Shown one piece after another: positions 16,229 through 24,739 of a stretch of 64,000 nucleotides of DNA. The translations under genes and the position numbers were made by a program. Under the pieces are notes generated by a model. It was not told the origin of the DNA. It searched no databases and was given only the letters and a program-made list of their open reading frames with translations. This stretch comes from Verrucomicrobiia bacterium (GTDB lineage Bacteria > Verrucomicrobiota > Verrucomicrobiia > Limisphaerales > JAEYXS01). The first letter of the stretch is position 1, and every line of letters begins with the position of its first letter. Location of the stretch: NCBI GenBank assembly GCA_036405135.1, contig DASWYF010000002.1:1-64000 (forward strand), read 5' to 3'.

Positions 16229-17484
16229 AGTCGGCGACCCTCCTCGTCGCCTTGTCCGGCAGTGTTTTACTTTCCCACGCTGAAGACTGGCCGCAGTGGC
16301 GCGGCCCTCAGGCCAATGGCTATCTTCCGGCCAAGAATTGGGCTCCTGAAAAACTTCCCGCCACACCCAAGACTTTGTGGAAAGCGGCGTTGGGCGATGG
16401 CGTGGGTTCTCCGGTAGTTGCTGATGGCCGTGTCTTCATCCTCGAGCAACCGGGCGACATGGAAGTCCTGCGGGCCTTCGATGCTGCTACCGGCAAAGAC
16501 CTGTGGAAGCATGACGTGGACAAGGCTTATTCCGATACTCAAGGCAAAGGCTCACGTAGCACACCCAGTGTTTCCGGCAAGCGCATCTATGTGACGTCCT
16601 GCCGTGGAGAGTTCAAATGTCTCGACGTGGAGACGGGCAAACTTCTTTGGCGAAAGAACTTCGTCACAGACTACGGCGCTCTGTTCTACGGCGAGACTAA
16701 AGACCTGCTCGCCAATGGCGCGAGCCGTCATGGAAATAACGGTTCTCCCATTCTTTTGGGCAATAACATCATCATCCAAGCGGGAGGAACGAACGGAGCG
16801 AGTGTCGTTTCGTTGACACAGAAGGATGGCAAGGAGAACTGGCGGTCGCAGAATGATCAGGCGGGTTATGCCGGTGCTTTGGTCACCAAAATCGCAGGAG
16901 TAAATCATGCCATCTTTTTCACGGCACATGGTGTCATCGGTCTGAATCCAGACAATGGCAAGCTGCTCTGGCGTTTTCCGATCGATACGAAGTTCGCCCG
17001 TCACGTCACTGCGCCGATCGTGGTGGATGACATCGTGATGGTCTCCTCTCACATGCATGGTGTGTATGGCATCCGCATCGGCAAAGAGGGCAAGGGCTTG
17101 AAAGCGGAACAGGCCTGGCTGAACAAGAATGCGGCCATCAATTTCGCGTGCCCGGTAGTAGTGGGTGAACACATCTATGGTGTCGGGCCCACGAAGAATA
17201 TCATCTGCGTGAACGCTAAAACCGGCGAGATTGCCTGGTCTAAGGATGGACTGATCAACAGCGCAGCGGGCAAGGCTTATGCAGGCATGATCGTGGCGGG
17301 TAAGAATATCATCATGCTTACGGATACGGGCGCGTTGATCCAATTCATCGCCGATCCCAAAGAGTATCGCGAGATTTCCCGCACTCAGGTGTGCGGCGTG
17401 AACTGGACCAATCCCGCGATGGCGGATGGTGTCGTTTACGTGCGCGACAACAAGTTCATCAGCGCCATCTCATTGAAGGAATAG
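16207..17484 (+). CDS. Secreted PQQ-like beta-propeller protein
   Basis: A 425-residue protein with a signal peptide (hydrophobic 8-22, cleavage near SHAED) followed at once by WPQWRGPQANG, the start motif of the verrucomicrobial/planctomycete PQQ-propeller family. At least five blades contain the A-x-D-x-x-T-G-K-x-L-W repeat, for example AFDAATGKDLWKH, CLDVETGKLLWRKN, GLNPDNGKLLWRF and CVNAKTGEIAW. These proteins are periplasmic or extracytoplasmic; most lack bound PQQ and their substrates are unknown. The dehydratase gene starts 6 nt after its stop, which suggests one operon. Confidence 0.85.
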   Translation: MLSQCFLKSATLLVALSGSVLLSHAEDWPQWRGPQANGYLPAKNWAPEKLPATPKTLWKAALGDGVGSPVVADGRVFILEQPGDMEVLRAFDAATGKDLWKHDVDKAYSDTQGKGSRSTPSVSGKRIYVTSCRGEFKCLDVETGKLLWRKNFVTDYGALFYGETKDLLANGASRHGNNGSPILLGNNIIIQAGGTNGASVVSLTQKDGKENWRSQNDQAGYAGALVTKIAGVNHAIFFTAHGVIGLNPDNGKLLWRFPIDTKFARHVTAPIVVDDIVMVSSHMHGVYGIRIGKEGKGLKAEQAWLNKNAAINFACPVVVGEHIYGVGPTKNIICVNAKTGEIAWSKDGLINSAAGKAYAGMIVAGKNIIMLTDTGALIQFIADPKEYREISRTQVCGVNWTNPAMADGVVYVRDNKFISAISLKE

Positions 17485-17490
17485 CCGCGC

Positions 17491-18444
17491 GTGGACCTGC
17501 CCACTATCGCGGATGTTCAAGCCGCGGCGGAGCGCATCCGTCCTTGGCTGCGTCACACGCCAGTTCTGACATCTTCATCGCTTGATGCGATGACGGGTTC
17601 ATCCTTATTCTTCAAATGCGAGAATCTGCAAAAGGCTGGGGCTTTCAAAGCTCGTGGAGCGACTAACGCGATCTTTCAACTCATCGATGAGCAGGCGGCC
17701 AAAGGTGTCGCGACGCATTCATCCGGCAATCACGGAGCCGCCCTCGCGATGGCTGCGTCTTGGCGCAAGATTCCAGCGTATGTGGTGATGCCAGAGAATT
17801 CTTCCGCTGTGAAGATCCGTGCCGTGGAAGGTTACGGCGGGAAGGTCATTTTCTGTGCGCCCAATCTGTCGGCTCGGGAAGAGACAGTGGCCCGCGTGTT
17901 GAAGGAGACTGGAGCGGTTTATATTCCGCCTTTTGATCATCCGCACATCGTGGCTGGGCAGGGAACGGCTGCACTGGAATTGCTGGAGCAGGCGAAGAAT
18001 TTGGACGTCGTGCTGGCTCCTGTCGGTGGTGGTGGATTGTTAAGCGGCACCGCTCTTGCCGTGAAGTCATTGCAACCCAAGATCGAAGTGTGGGGCGCAG
18101 AGCCTGCAAACTCGAATGACGCGTTTCTCTCGTTTCAATCCGGTCGCATCGTATCAGTGCAGCAGGCACAAACGATCGCCGATGGATTGCGCACGTCGCT
18201 CGGCGAAATCCCGTTCGCGCTGATATGTCATCACGTTTCCAAGGTTCTGACCGTGAGTGAAGAAGGGATTGTTACGGCGATGCGCTTGATGTGGGAGCGA
18301 ATGAAGGTCGTGGTAGAGCCTTCAGGAGCAGTGCCGCTGGCGGTGGTGCTGGCGCATCCGGAAGAGTTTAAGGGCAAGCGCGTGGGTGTGATCGTTTCGG
18401 GAGGGAATGTGGACTTGGACAAGCTGCCTTGGGTGAAGCAGTGA
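17491..18444 (+). CDS. PLP-dependent threonine/serine dehydratase or serine racemase
   Basis: A 317-residue fold-type II PLP enzyme with a GTG start. Lys53 in KAGAFKARGA is the expected Schiff-base lysine, SSGNHGAALA binds the cofactor phosphate/substrate, and APVGGGGLLSG is the tetraglycine phosphate loop. There is no C-terminal regulatory ACT domain, so it is of the catabolic dehydratase/serine racemase class and not the biosynthetic IlvA class. Which of the two activities it has cannot be told by eye. A short GGAGCG-family palindrome separates it from the convergent nitrilase-type gene. Confidence 0.88.
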   Translation: MDLPTIADVQAAAERIRPWLRHTPVLTSSSLDAMTGSSLFFKCENLQKAGAFKARGATNAIFQLIDEQAAKGVATHSSGNHGAALAMAASWRKIPAYVVMPENSSAVKIRAVEGYGGKVIFCAPNLSAREETVARVLKETGAVYIPPFDHPHIVAGQGTAALELLEQAKNLDVVLAPVGGGGLLSGTALAVKSLQPKIEVWGAEPANSNDAFLSFQSGRIVSVQQAQTIADGLRTSLGEIPFALICHHVSKVLTVSEEGIVTAMRLMWERMKVVVEPSGAVPLAVVLAHPEEFKGKRVGVIVSGGNVDLDKLPWVKQ

Positions 18445-18462
18445 TTCTAAGCTATGAGAATT

Positions 18463-18487
18463 AAGCCGAGCTGGAGCTAGGCGCTCC
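18463..18487. repeat. Short GGAGCG-family palindrome at a stop codon
   Basis: GGAGC (18473-18477) and GCTCC (18483-18487) form a hairpin. Read on the minus strand, the nitrilase stop TAG is followed by a single T and then GGAGCGCC, the same junction seen at other elements of this family. Only one end of the family is present here. Confidence 0.5.
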
Positions 18488-18488
18488 A

Positions 18489-19256
18489 CTACTTCCAGTG
18501 TCGATCGCGTAGGGGAGGGAAGTCGCGTCGCCAGTTTTGCACGAGGTCCAGATCAATCTCAGTCGTCACCACACGTTCTTCGCCGCCGGCATCGGAGATA
18601 ATGATGCCGTGCGGGTCAACTACGAGGCTGCGACCGGAGTAGAAGAAATTCGGATCGGTGCCGCAACGGTTCACGCCTACGACATACGCGAGATTTTCAA
18701 TGGCGCGCGCCTGCAAGAGCGTGGTCCAGTGGCGATCACGCTTCACCGGCCAGTTCGCGATGACCACGAAGAGGTTCACGCCTTTATCCAAGGCACTTCG
18801 GAAGATCTCTGGGAAACGCAGGTCGTAGCACACGAAGGGTGCGACGGTGAATCCGTTCAACTCAAACGTCACAATCTCCGTGCCGGGTTGATGGACATCC
18901 AATTCACCGCCCATGCTGAAGGGGTGAATCTTGCGATAGCGGGCGACGAGTTTGCCATCCGTCCCGAACGTCACCGACTCATTGCATCCCTTCTGTGGAT
19001 TAATGCGTGAGACGATACCTGCCGTGATGGTGCATTTCGTCTCCTGCGCGAGCTGAGAGAGGAAGGCTTCATCCTCCCGTTCACCGCTTTGAGCTGTGAC
19101 GGGAAGGTTGCAGCTAAAGCCGGTGGAGAACGTTTCCGGCAGGACGATGAGCGAACCAGCGACTGGCTGGGCATCCAAGACCAGCTTGCGAGCGCGCTCG
19201 TAGGTGGCTGGCTTATTTTCCCAGACCGTGTTGAGTTGGACGGAGTAAACCTTCAT
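18489..19256 (-). CDS. Nitrilase-superfamily amidase (omega-amidase type)
   Basis: A 255-residue carbon-nitrogen hydrolase with the full catalytic triad: Glu41 in VLPETFSTGF, Lys109 in RYRKIHPFS and Cys143 in FVCYDLRFPE. The size and the sequence around the cysteine match the YafV/Nit2 group, which hydrolyses alpha-keto acid amides in metabolite repair. It starts only 8 nt after the ThuA gene's stop on the same strand, so they may be co-transcribed. Confidence 0.9.
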   Translation of the reverse strand: MKVYSVQLNTVWENKPATYERARKLVLDAQPVAGSLIVLPETFSTGFSCNLPVTAQSGEREDEAFLSQLAQETKCTITAGIVSRINPQKGCNESVTFGTDGKLVARYRKIHPFSMGGELDVHQPGTEIVTFELNGFTVAPFVCYDLRFPEIFRSALDKGVNLFVVIANWPVKRDRHWTTLLQARAIENLAYVVGVNRCGTDPNFFYSGRSLVVDPHGIIISDAGGEERVVTTEIDLDLVQNWRRDFPPLRDRHWK

Positions 19257-19263
19257 CGGCCAC

Positions 19264-20292
19264 TCACTTCTTCAGCTCGTAGTCAGAAGGCTTGGTGCCT
19301 TTCTTGCCGCCTTTGAAGCCATACATGGTGGGCTTGAACTCGCTTACGTAAGTCACATCGGCCTTGGCAGGAATCTGTTTCTCCATACCGAGAGACCAGA
19401 AAACACCGTTCACAAGCAGGCGTCGCAGGCCTTCGTTTTGCAGATCGGTCGCAGCACCCATGGTGGTGGTGAGAATCTTGTTCGTCTTGCCTGCTTCGTT
19501 CTTGTATTCGCGCGTCCAGACAACCGGCTGCAGCGGATTGTTCTTTTCAAATTTATCCGTGGGCTTCTGTTTGCCTTCCACGGGAGCATCGGTCGGATTC
19601 ATGCCTGCGAGCACCTGGCCAAGGACGAGAACTTTGGCGTCTTCCGGCGGGGTGGCGGTGTAAACATCCGAATCACCGAAGATGTCGGCCACACCTTTCA
19701 AGATGGGGTGGTCCTTGGCAGAGTCTACGATGATGCCGCGGGTGGCTTCCTTCTTATGTGCGCCATGGTGGGCGACCCAAGTTTCACCGAGCACTTGCTT
19801 GCCGAAGCCGCCTTTCCAGGTGGAATTGTTCCAGCCGTAGTGCTTGTAGATGCTGGTGCTGTCCTTGCCGTAATTGAAGGCATGAGTGCTCGTGCGGAGG
19901 GCGATGATCGGTTTGCCGCTCAGGTAGTAATCGACGAAATACTTCATCTTATCATCCGGCAATTCGCGGAAACGAAAGAGCATCACGACGAGATCGGCGC
20001 TCTTCAGGTTTTCCATGCCTGGGACATTTTTCTGGGCATCGGGATCAATGTCACCGGCCGCATTAAGCGAAAACAGCACCGTGCATTTAAAGCCATGATG
20101 CACAGAGAGAATCTGCGCGAGCATGGGCAGACCTTCCTCCGAGCGGTATTCCTCATCGCCGGAAAGGAAAACGATGTGCTTGCCCTTGCCGGGGCCTTTG
20201 CCGCCTTCGTAAGTGACCCATTCAGCGGCATTAGCGGCAGTGACGGCCATGCCCATGACAAGGGCCAGCCAAAGATTGCGGAGGCATTTCAT
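19264..20292 (-). CDS. Secreted ThuA-domain protein (trehalose-utilization type)
   Basis: A 342-residue product from the ATG at 20292, which gives a clean signal peptide (MKCLRNLWLALVMGM.., cleavage near ANA). The ThuA fold, a class I glutamine-amidotransferase-like domain, follows: GKHIVFLSGDEEYRSEEGLPML at about 37-60, DLVVMLFRFRELP, then KPIIALRTSTHAFNYG and a late GAATDLQNEGLRRLLVNGVFW. ThuA proteins are common in Planctomycetes and Verrucomicrobia beside oxidoreductases and sugar enzymes. Their reaction is still poorly defined. Confidence 0.85.
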   Translation of the reverse strand: MKCLRNLWLALVMGMAVTAANAAEWVTYEGGKGPGKGKHIVFLSGDEEYRSEEGLPMLAQILSVHHGFKCTVLFSLNAAGDIDPDAQKNVPGMENLKSADLVVMLFRFRELPDDKMKYFVDYYLSGKPIIALRTSTHAFNYGKDSTSIYKHYGWNNSTWKGGFGKQVLGETWVAHHGAHKKEATRGIIVDSAKDHPILKGVADIFGDSDVYTATPPEDAKVLVLGQVLAGMNPTDAPVEGKQKPTDKFEKNNPLQPVVWTREYKNEAGKTNKILTTTMGAATDLQNEGLRRLLVNGVFWSLGMEKQIPAKADVTYVSEFKPTMYGFKGGKKGTKPSDYELKK

Positions 20293-20414
20293 AGTGATTC
20301 GGGGCTTTCGTGTGCCCAGATGATTAAACCTTTGGACTGCGGTAGACAATAGAAGATTCATTTTTGCGGCGGCTTTGGCTTGAGTGAAGGCGGTGAATAT
20401 TCTAGGGATGAAGC

Positions 20415-21110
20415 ATGCTGTTCGCTCAACGTGCCACTGAACCCGAGAAGTTCGATCTTCCCGGGCGCACGTTGGACGTCGTACGTGAAGGCTATGAACA
20501 GCTTGCACGCGTGAACCGTCTCTTTCGTTTTGCTGAGCCTTTCCAGCGTCTTATCCCCGCTACAGTAGATGAAGAGAATTGCCGCAATCTTAGCGTACTA
20601 GATTTAGGAGCCGGGGATTGCTCACTAGGTGACACCTTGGAAGCGTGGGCCAAAACGAAGGATTGGCAATGGGATGTGACCCATCTGGAGCTTAGCCCGC
20701 TGGCGCTTAGTCTCAGCGAAAGCCCTCGACGGGTCGTGGGTTCCGCCTTGGCGCTGCCTTTCAAGGATAACAGTTTCGATGTCGTGATCGCGGCACAGAT
20801 GACGCATCACCTCGATGTGCCGCAGGGAGTCGTGGATCATTTCCGGGAGGCGTATCGGGTCGCACGGAAGATGGTGGTGATCTATGACCTGCATCGCACG
20901 GTGCCGATGTATCTGCTGGTGTGGGGCACGTTGATCTGCCTTCGTGCGCCAAAGGATTTTCGTGATGACGGATTACTCTCCGTGAAGAAGGGGTGGCGTC
21001 CGCCAGAATGGCTGGAGATGGCCAAGCAAGCGGGTATCAATGAAGCGAGTGTGCGCGTGGACCGAGTCGCGCGAGTGGTCCTACAAGCGGTCAAGCCTGC
21101 GACGGCTTGA
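20415..21110 (+). CDS. Class I SAM-dependent methyltransferase
   Basis: A 231-residue methyltransferase. The SAM motif I is VLDLGAGDCSLGDTL, an acidic partner at LELSPLALS follows, and the DVVIAAQMTHHLDVP segment is the motif II/III region of methyltransferase type 11 enzymes. A hydrophobic patch near YLLVWGTLICLRAP suggests membrane contact. In layout it resembles methyltransferases that modify lipids or quinones, but the substrate is unknown. The last 20 nt overlap the convergent glycosyltransferase gene. Confidence 0.85.
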   Translation: MLFAQRATEPEKFDLPGRTLDVVREGYEQLARVNRLFRFAEPFQRLIPATVDEENCRNLSVLDLGAGDCSLGDTLEAWAKTKDWQWDVTHLELSPLALSLSESPRRVVGSALALPFKDNSFDVVIAAQMTHHLDVPQGVVDHFREAYRVARKMVVIYDLHRTVPMYLLVWGTLICLRAPKDFRDDGLLSVKKGWRPPEWLEMAKQAGINEASVRVDRVARVVLQAVKPATA

Positions 21111-21816
21111 GCGCATCGGCGTCAGCCGCTAGAGGAGCGGAGGTGGCGCGTTTCATTGCGAAGAGCCAGCGATACCAGCGCAAGCTGTCCCGGATCGGAT
21201 GAATCTTGCTCTGCTCATCCTTGTAAATCGTGGCGATGGGCACGAAGTCAATGCGGCGTTGGACCAAGGCCATCTGCGCGAGCATTTCTGATTCGATCTC
21301 GAAGCCGGTGGTGTTCAGGTCTACGCCTTTCAGGGCATCCAGACGGATGAGGCGGAAGCCGCATTGGGTATCGGGAAAGGACTGATCCACCAAGGTGGAG
21401 ATGCAATAGCTCAGGTAGCGATTCGTCCAGCGGCGGATGAATGGCATGTTTTCACACTGATCCATGCGATTGCCGATGACGAGGTCCACAGGGGATGATT
21501 CCGCACGGGCGAAGAAACTGGGGATATCTTCCGGGCTATGCTGGCCATCACCATCCATGACCAAGGTCCAAGCGTAACCTTGACGACGAACGTGTTCCAA
21601 TGCCTGACGCACGGCGGTGCCTTTGCCTTGATTGACCGAGGAGGAGAGGACTTGGGCACCATGACGACCAGCGGCGAGGGCAGTGCCATCCGTGGAGCCG
21701 TCATCTACGATCAGGATATTTGGGAGAAACCGGCGCAGCTTGGGCAGTAATGCGTTCAGGCCGTGCTCCTCATTGAAGCACGGTATGATGACGATGCATT
21801 GTTGCGCCCAGTTCAT
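21091..21816 (-). CDS. Family 2 glycosyltransferase (dolichol-phosphate-mannose-synthase type)
   Basis: A 241-residue GT2 enzyme with no membrane helices. IVIIPCFNEE opens the nucleotide-sugar domain, ILIVDDGSTDGT gives the first Asp pair, VMDGDGQHSPEDI holds the metal-binding D-x-D and H, and the late DTQCGFRLIRL is typical of the DPM1/polyprenyl-phosphate glycosyltransferase group. It probably transfers a sugar to a lipid phosphate at the inner membrane. The 3' end overlaps the methyltransferase gene on the other strand. Confidence 0.88.
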   Translation of the reverse strand: MNWAQQCIVIIPCFNEEHGLNALLPKLRRFLPNILIVDDGSTDGTALAAGRHGAQVLSSSVNQGKGTAVRQALEHVRRQGYAWTLVMDGDGQHSPEDIPSFFARAESSPVDLVIGNRMDQCENMPFIRRWTNRYLSYCISTLVDQSFPDTQCGFRLIRLDALKGVDLNTTGFEIESEMLAQMALVQRRIDFVPIATIYKDEQSKIHPIRDSLRWYRWLFAMKRATSAPLAADADALKPSQA

Positions 21817-21965
21817 GTGGCCCGAAGGCTATCGTAGTGCAGGACGCATGAACAAGCAAAGGATAGCGGGGAGAGGAATATCCACTATTCGGAGCAGGGC
21901 CGAATGGATGTTCGATGAAATTAAACCTTTGCCGCTGGCATAGTTATGGCTTAATTGGGAAGCAG

Positions 21966-22976
21966 ATGGATTCATTATTCCTACCAACAGCCGGGATGTT
22001 GACCGCTCGCGGAGCCGAGCAGGAACAGTGGATGAAACGGGCCACGGAGGCGCGTGATGAACGGTTTGGTCGTCGAGCCTTTGTCCGCGCGGTAGTGGAG
22101 GTTTCCAATTTCTGCCGGGAGAACTGCGAGTATTGCGGCATGCGTCGCGATAACAAATCGCTGCATCGTTTTCGCGGCCAAGCAGAGCAATTGGCGGAGA
22201 TGGTGATCGAGCATCGTCCTCCCAGTGTCACTGATCTGAACATCCAGACGGGTGAAGATCCGGTTGCTGTGCGGGAAGTCGTTTTGCCGTTACTCAAGAT
22301 TCTTCAACGGGAGACGAATCTTGGTTTGAGCGTGTGCTTGGGGACGCTGAATCAGGAGCTTTACACCGCCTTGCAGGATGCGGGAGCGAGCATCTACATC
22401 ATCAAGTTCGAGATTGCAAATCGCACGAATTACGCGCTGCGTCATGCACCTGGCACGTTTGATGAACGCATAGAGAACATCCGCCATTTGGCGGAACGCG
22501 GCTGGAACGTGAGTTCGGGGTTTATTTCCGGTCTGCCCGGGCAAAATATCGATGATGTGTTGGAGAATTTGGCCCTAGCGACGTCACTTCCCTTGGCCGG
22601 TTGCAGCGTCAGCCCGTTCATTCCAGGTGAATCTACTCCGTTGGCTAAAGAGACGACGGCAGATGTGGAACTGGTCCTGAACAGCATGGCCGCGATGCGC
22701 TTGATGCGTCCAGATTGGGTTATCCCTGTGGTTAGCGCGATGAATTTGGCAGACCCGGTGGAGGGGTATCGCCGCGGCTGGCGGACGGGAGCGAATCTCG
22801 CTACGATCAATATGACGCCGAGCGAAGTGCGCCAGGACTACGTGCTCTACAAGCGCGACCGTTTCATCATGACGGAAGGGCGCATCTTGAAAGCGTTGGA
22901 GCAGGAGAATCTGCAGCCTTCGGAGACTGGTTTGGCGGAGCATTATCGCCAGCAACGGCAATTAGCAACGGCTTAA
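21966..22976 (+). CDS. Radical SAM enzyme of the HydE/PylB/biotin-synthase group
   Basis: From the ATG at 21966, with a GGGAAG ribosome site, the product has 336 residues. Cys50, Cys54 and Cys57 in NFCRENCEYCGMRR form the C-x3-C-x2-C cluster site. TDLNIQTGEDP and FISGLPGQ are characteristic of the HydE/biotin-synthase branch. HydE matures [FeFe]-hydrogenase and PylB makes pyrrolysine, yet neither system is visible in this window. The frame extends to 21915, but the shorter start is better placed. The enzyme faces the halogenase-like gene, with a palindromic element bridging the two stops. Confidence 0.8.
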   Translation: MDSLFLPTAGMLTARGAEQEQWMKRATEARDERFGRRAFVRAVVEVSNFCRENCEYCGMRRDNKSLHRFRGQAEQLAEMVIEHRPPSVTDLNIQTGEDPVAVREVVLPLLKILQRETNLGLSVCLGTLNQELYTALQDAGASIYIIKFEIANRTNYALRHAPGTFDERIENIRHLAERGWNVSSGFISGLPGQNIDDVLENLALATSLPLAGCSVSPFIPGESTPLAKETTADVELVLNSMAAMRLMRPDWVIPVVSAMNLADPVEGYRRGWRTGANLATINMTPSEVRQDYVLYKRDRFIMTEGRILKALEQENLQPSETGLAEHYRQQRQLATA

Positions 22977-22978
22977 GC

Positions 22979-23135
22979 GGAGCGTGGCCGTCCTCGGCCA
23001 CAGCAAGGTGAAATGCTACTGGTGATTCCCGAAAAAGTTAGGGATAATAGAAAAGAATTCTGTTCGGGTGTTTCCAATAAGACGTAAGCCAACTGTGCTT
23101 ATGGCCATTGCTGTGCCCGAGGACGGGCACGCTCC
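22979..23135. repeat. GGAGCG-family palindromic element bridging two stop codons
   Basis: The left end GGAGCGTGGCCGTCCTCGGC then CACAGCAAGG (from 22979) and the right end TTGCTGTGCCCGAGGACGGG then CACGCTCC (to 23135) are imperfect terminal inverted repeats, each with its own inner hairpin. The element starts 2 nt after the TAA of the radical SAM gene. Its last base is the first base of the CTA that encodes the TAG stop of the convergent gene. Confidence 0.8.
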
Positions 23136-24733
23136 TACAGCACCGTCGTTTGAGCAACGACTTCTTTCGGAGTTGAAGCGGGCGTAACTTCGGTCTTCTC
23201 CTTCATCTGACCATCCGACTTTGGTTTGGCGAACCACGTGCGCCAGCCTTCAGTGATCTCCAGCCAGCCCCAATAGAGCGCGGCTTTCACGATGAACTTC
23301 AGCGTGCCGAGTTCAAATGTGTAGCCAGGGAACATGTAACGACGGCTATCATTCATCTGACCAGCCACACCGCGTTCAAACCGTGACTGCGCCATGGCGG
23401 CGAAGCGGCGGTTGTACGTCCGCATGAAATGATAAAACGGCGTGGAGGGCGGTGTGGAATAGTAGGGCTCCAGCAAAGCGATATCTCCGCGCCTGAACGG
23501 CTGGGAGGCAACGCCGTGATAGTAAAGACCGAGATCGAGCAAGAAGGCGGTGCGCATCAGATCGAACTCGCCCATGTAATGATACTTGTCGCGATAGATC
23601 GCATCGAACCAGCGATGGTAGCTGCGGTTGAAATCCTTGTTCATCCGCTCGACCATTGGCGTAACGGCTTCGCCCATGTTCGCTTTTAACACCATGTTCG
23701 TTGCGGCGGAAACGCTGAAGGAAAGCCAGTCGAGGCCAGGGCTGTAAAAAGGATCAAGGAAACCCGCGGCATCACTGACGAGCGCAAAACCATCGCCTGC
23801 GAACGTGGTGCTGTAGTAAGCGAGATTACGGCGCGTGTGGATGTCTCCTTCCGTCGGTTCGGCATCGCGCATCAATTCCGCAGCAACCGGATGCTCCATC
23901 AAAAACTTCTTCAAGCGTTCATGGGGGCGACCGCCTTCGGGAATCTCTAACGTGCGTTGATCGAACACGGCACCGATGCTGACATCGCCGCCCTTCAGCG
24001 GAATCCACCACGCCCACCAACCACGGCCCATCAGGTGATTCGTGGCCGCACCACGTTGACCATGGCAGCTCATGGACCATTTCGGGAAACGGCGGCGCAG
24101 TTCCACGCTTTCCCAATCCTTAACATTCGTCCAGCGGGACCAGATGGTGGCTGTGGGATGTGCTTCATTGCGCCGCCACCAGCCTTCCTGACGGGCGAGG
24201 AAAGCGGCGACACCGGAGGCGTCAATGACCCAGCGGGCGGAGAAAGTCTTTTGGACACCATCCACCTTGGCGATGACCTGTTGCTGGCCACCAGCTTTCA
24301 GTTTGATCTCATGCACCGTGGCGGGACGGATCAGTTCCGCACCGGCAGCGACAGCGCGATTGAGGACTTCCTGATCGAGGGTCGCGCGGTCCACCAAATA
24401 GGCCGGGACGCGAGACCAATACTTACCACCGATCTCGGCGCAGTCCGCGATGGTCTTGGTCTTTTCGTTCGCGAACCAGAAACGCAACCCGTGTTTGCAC
24501 AGGTGCGATTCATTCAGATACTTCGTGAGGCCAAGAACCTTCGTGAGGAAGTAAGTGCTGATCTCAATGGTCGCTTCACCCACACGACGTTGCAATTCCT
24601 CGCGACGGTCCAGTACCAGCACGCGAAGTTTGGGATTCTCCTGCTTAAGAATGAAGGCGGAAGCAGCGCCGGCAAGGGCGCCACCAACGACGATCACATC
24701 GTATTCCTGAGCGGCAGGAGAGGGTGTGTTCAC
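23135..24733 (-). CDS. FAD-dependent oxidoreductase with flavin-halogenase signature
   Basis: A 532-residue flavoprotein with a GTG start. The FAD motif reads VIVVGGALAGAASA (residues 13-26), RVGEATIE gives the G-E-x-T motif, and GWWAWWIPL contains W-x-W-x-I-P at 240-245, the hallmark of flavin-dependent halogenases. GFALVSDAAGFLDPFYSPG is the second flavin site. Lys80 in LCKHGLRFWF aligns by eye with the catalytic lysine region of halogenases, which is inference. The W-x-W-x-I-P motif also occurs in relatives that do not halogenate. The small secreted-protein gene ends 6 nt upstream, so both are probably in one operon. Confidence 0.75.
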   Translation of the reverse strand: MNTPSPAAQEYDVIVVGGALAGAASAFILKQENPKLRVLVLDRREELQRRVGEATIEISTYFLTKVLGLTKYLNESHLCKHGLRFWFANEKTKTIADCAEIGGKYWSRVPAYLVDRATLDQEVLNRAVAAGAELIRPATVHEIKLKAGGQQQVIAKVDGVQKTFSARWVIDASGVAAFLARQEGWWRRNEAHPTATIWSRWTNVKDWESVELRRRFPKWSMSCHGQRGAATNHLMGRGWWAWWIPLKGGDVSIGAVFDQRTLEIPEGGRPHERLKKFLMEHPVAAELMRDAEPTEGDIHTRRNLAYYSTTFAGDGFALVSDAAGFLDPFYSPGLDWLSFSVSAATNMVLKANMGEAVTPMVERMNKDFNRSYHRWFDAIYRDKYHYMGEFDLMRTAFLLDLGLYYHGVASQPFRRGDIALLEPYYSTPPSTPFYHFMRTYNRRFAAMAQSRFERGVAGQMNDSRRYMFPGYTFELGTLKFIVKAALYWGWLEITEGWRTWFAKPKSDGQMKEKTEVTPASTPKEVVAQTTVL

Positions 24734-24739
24734 GGGAAA

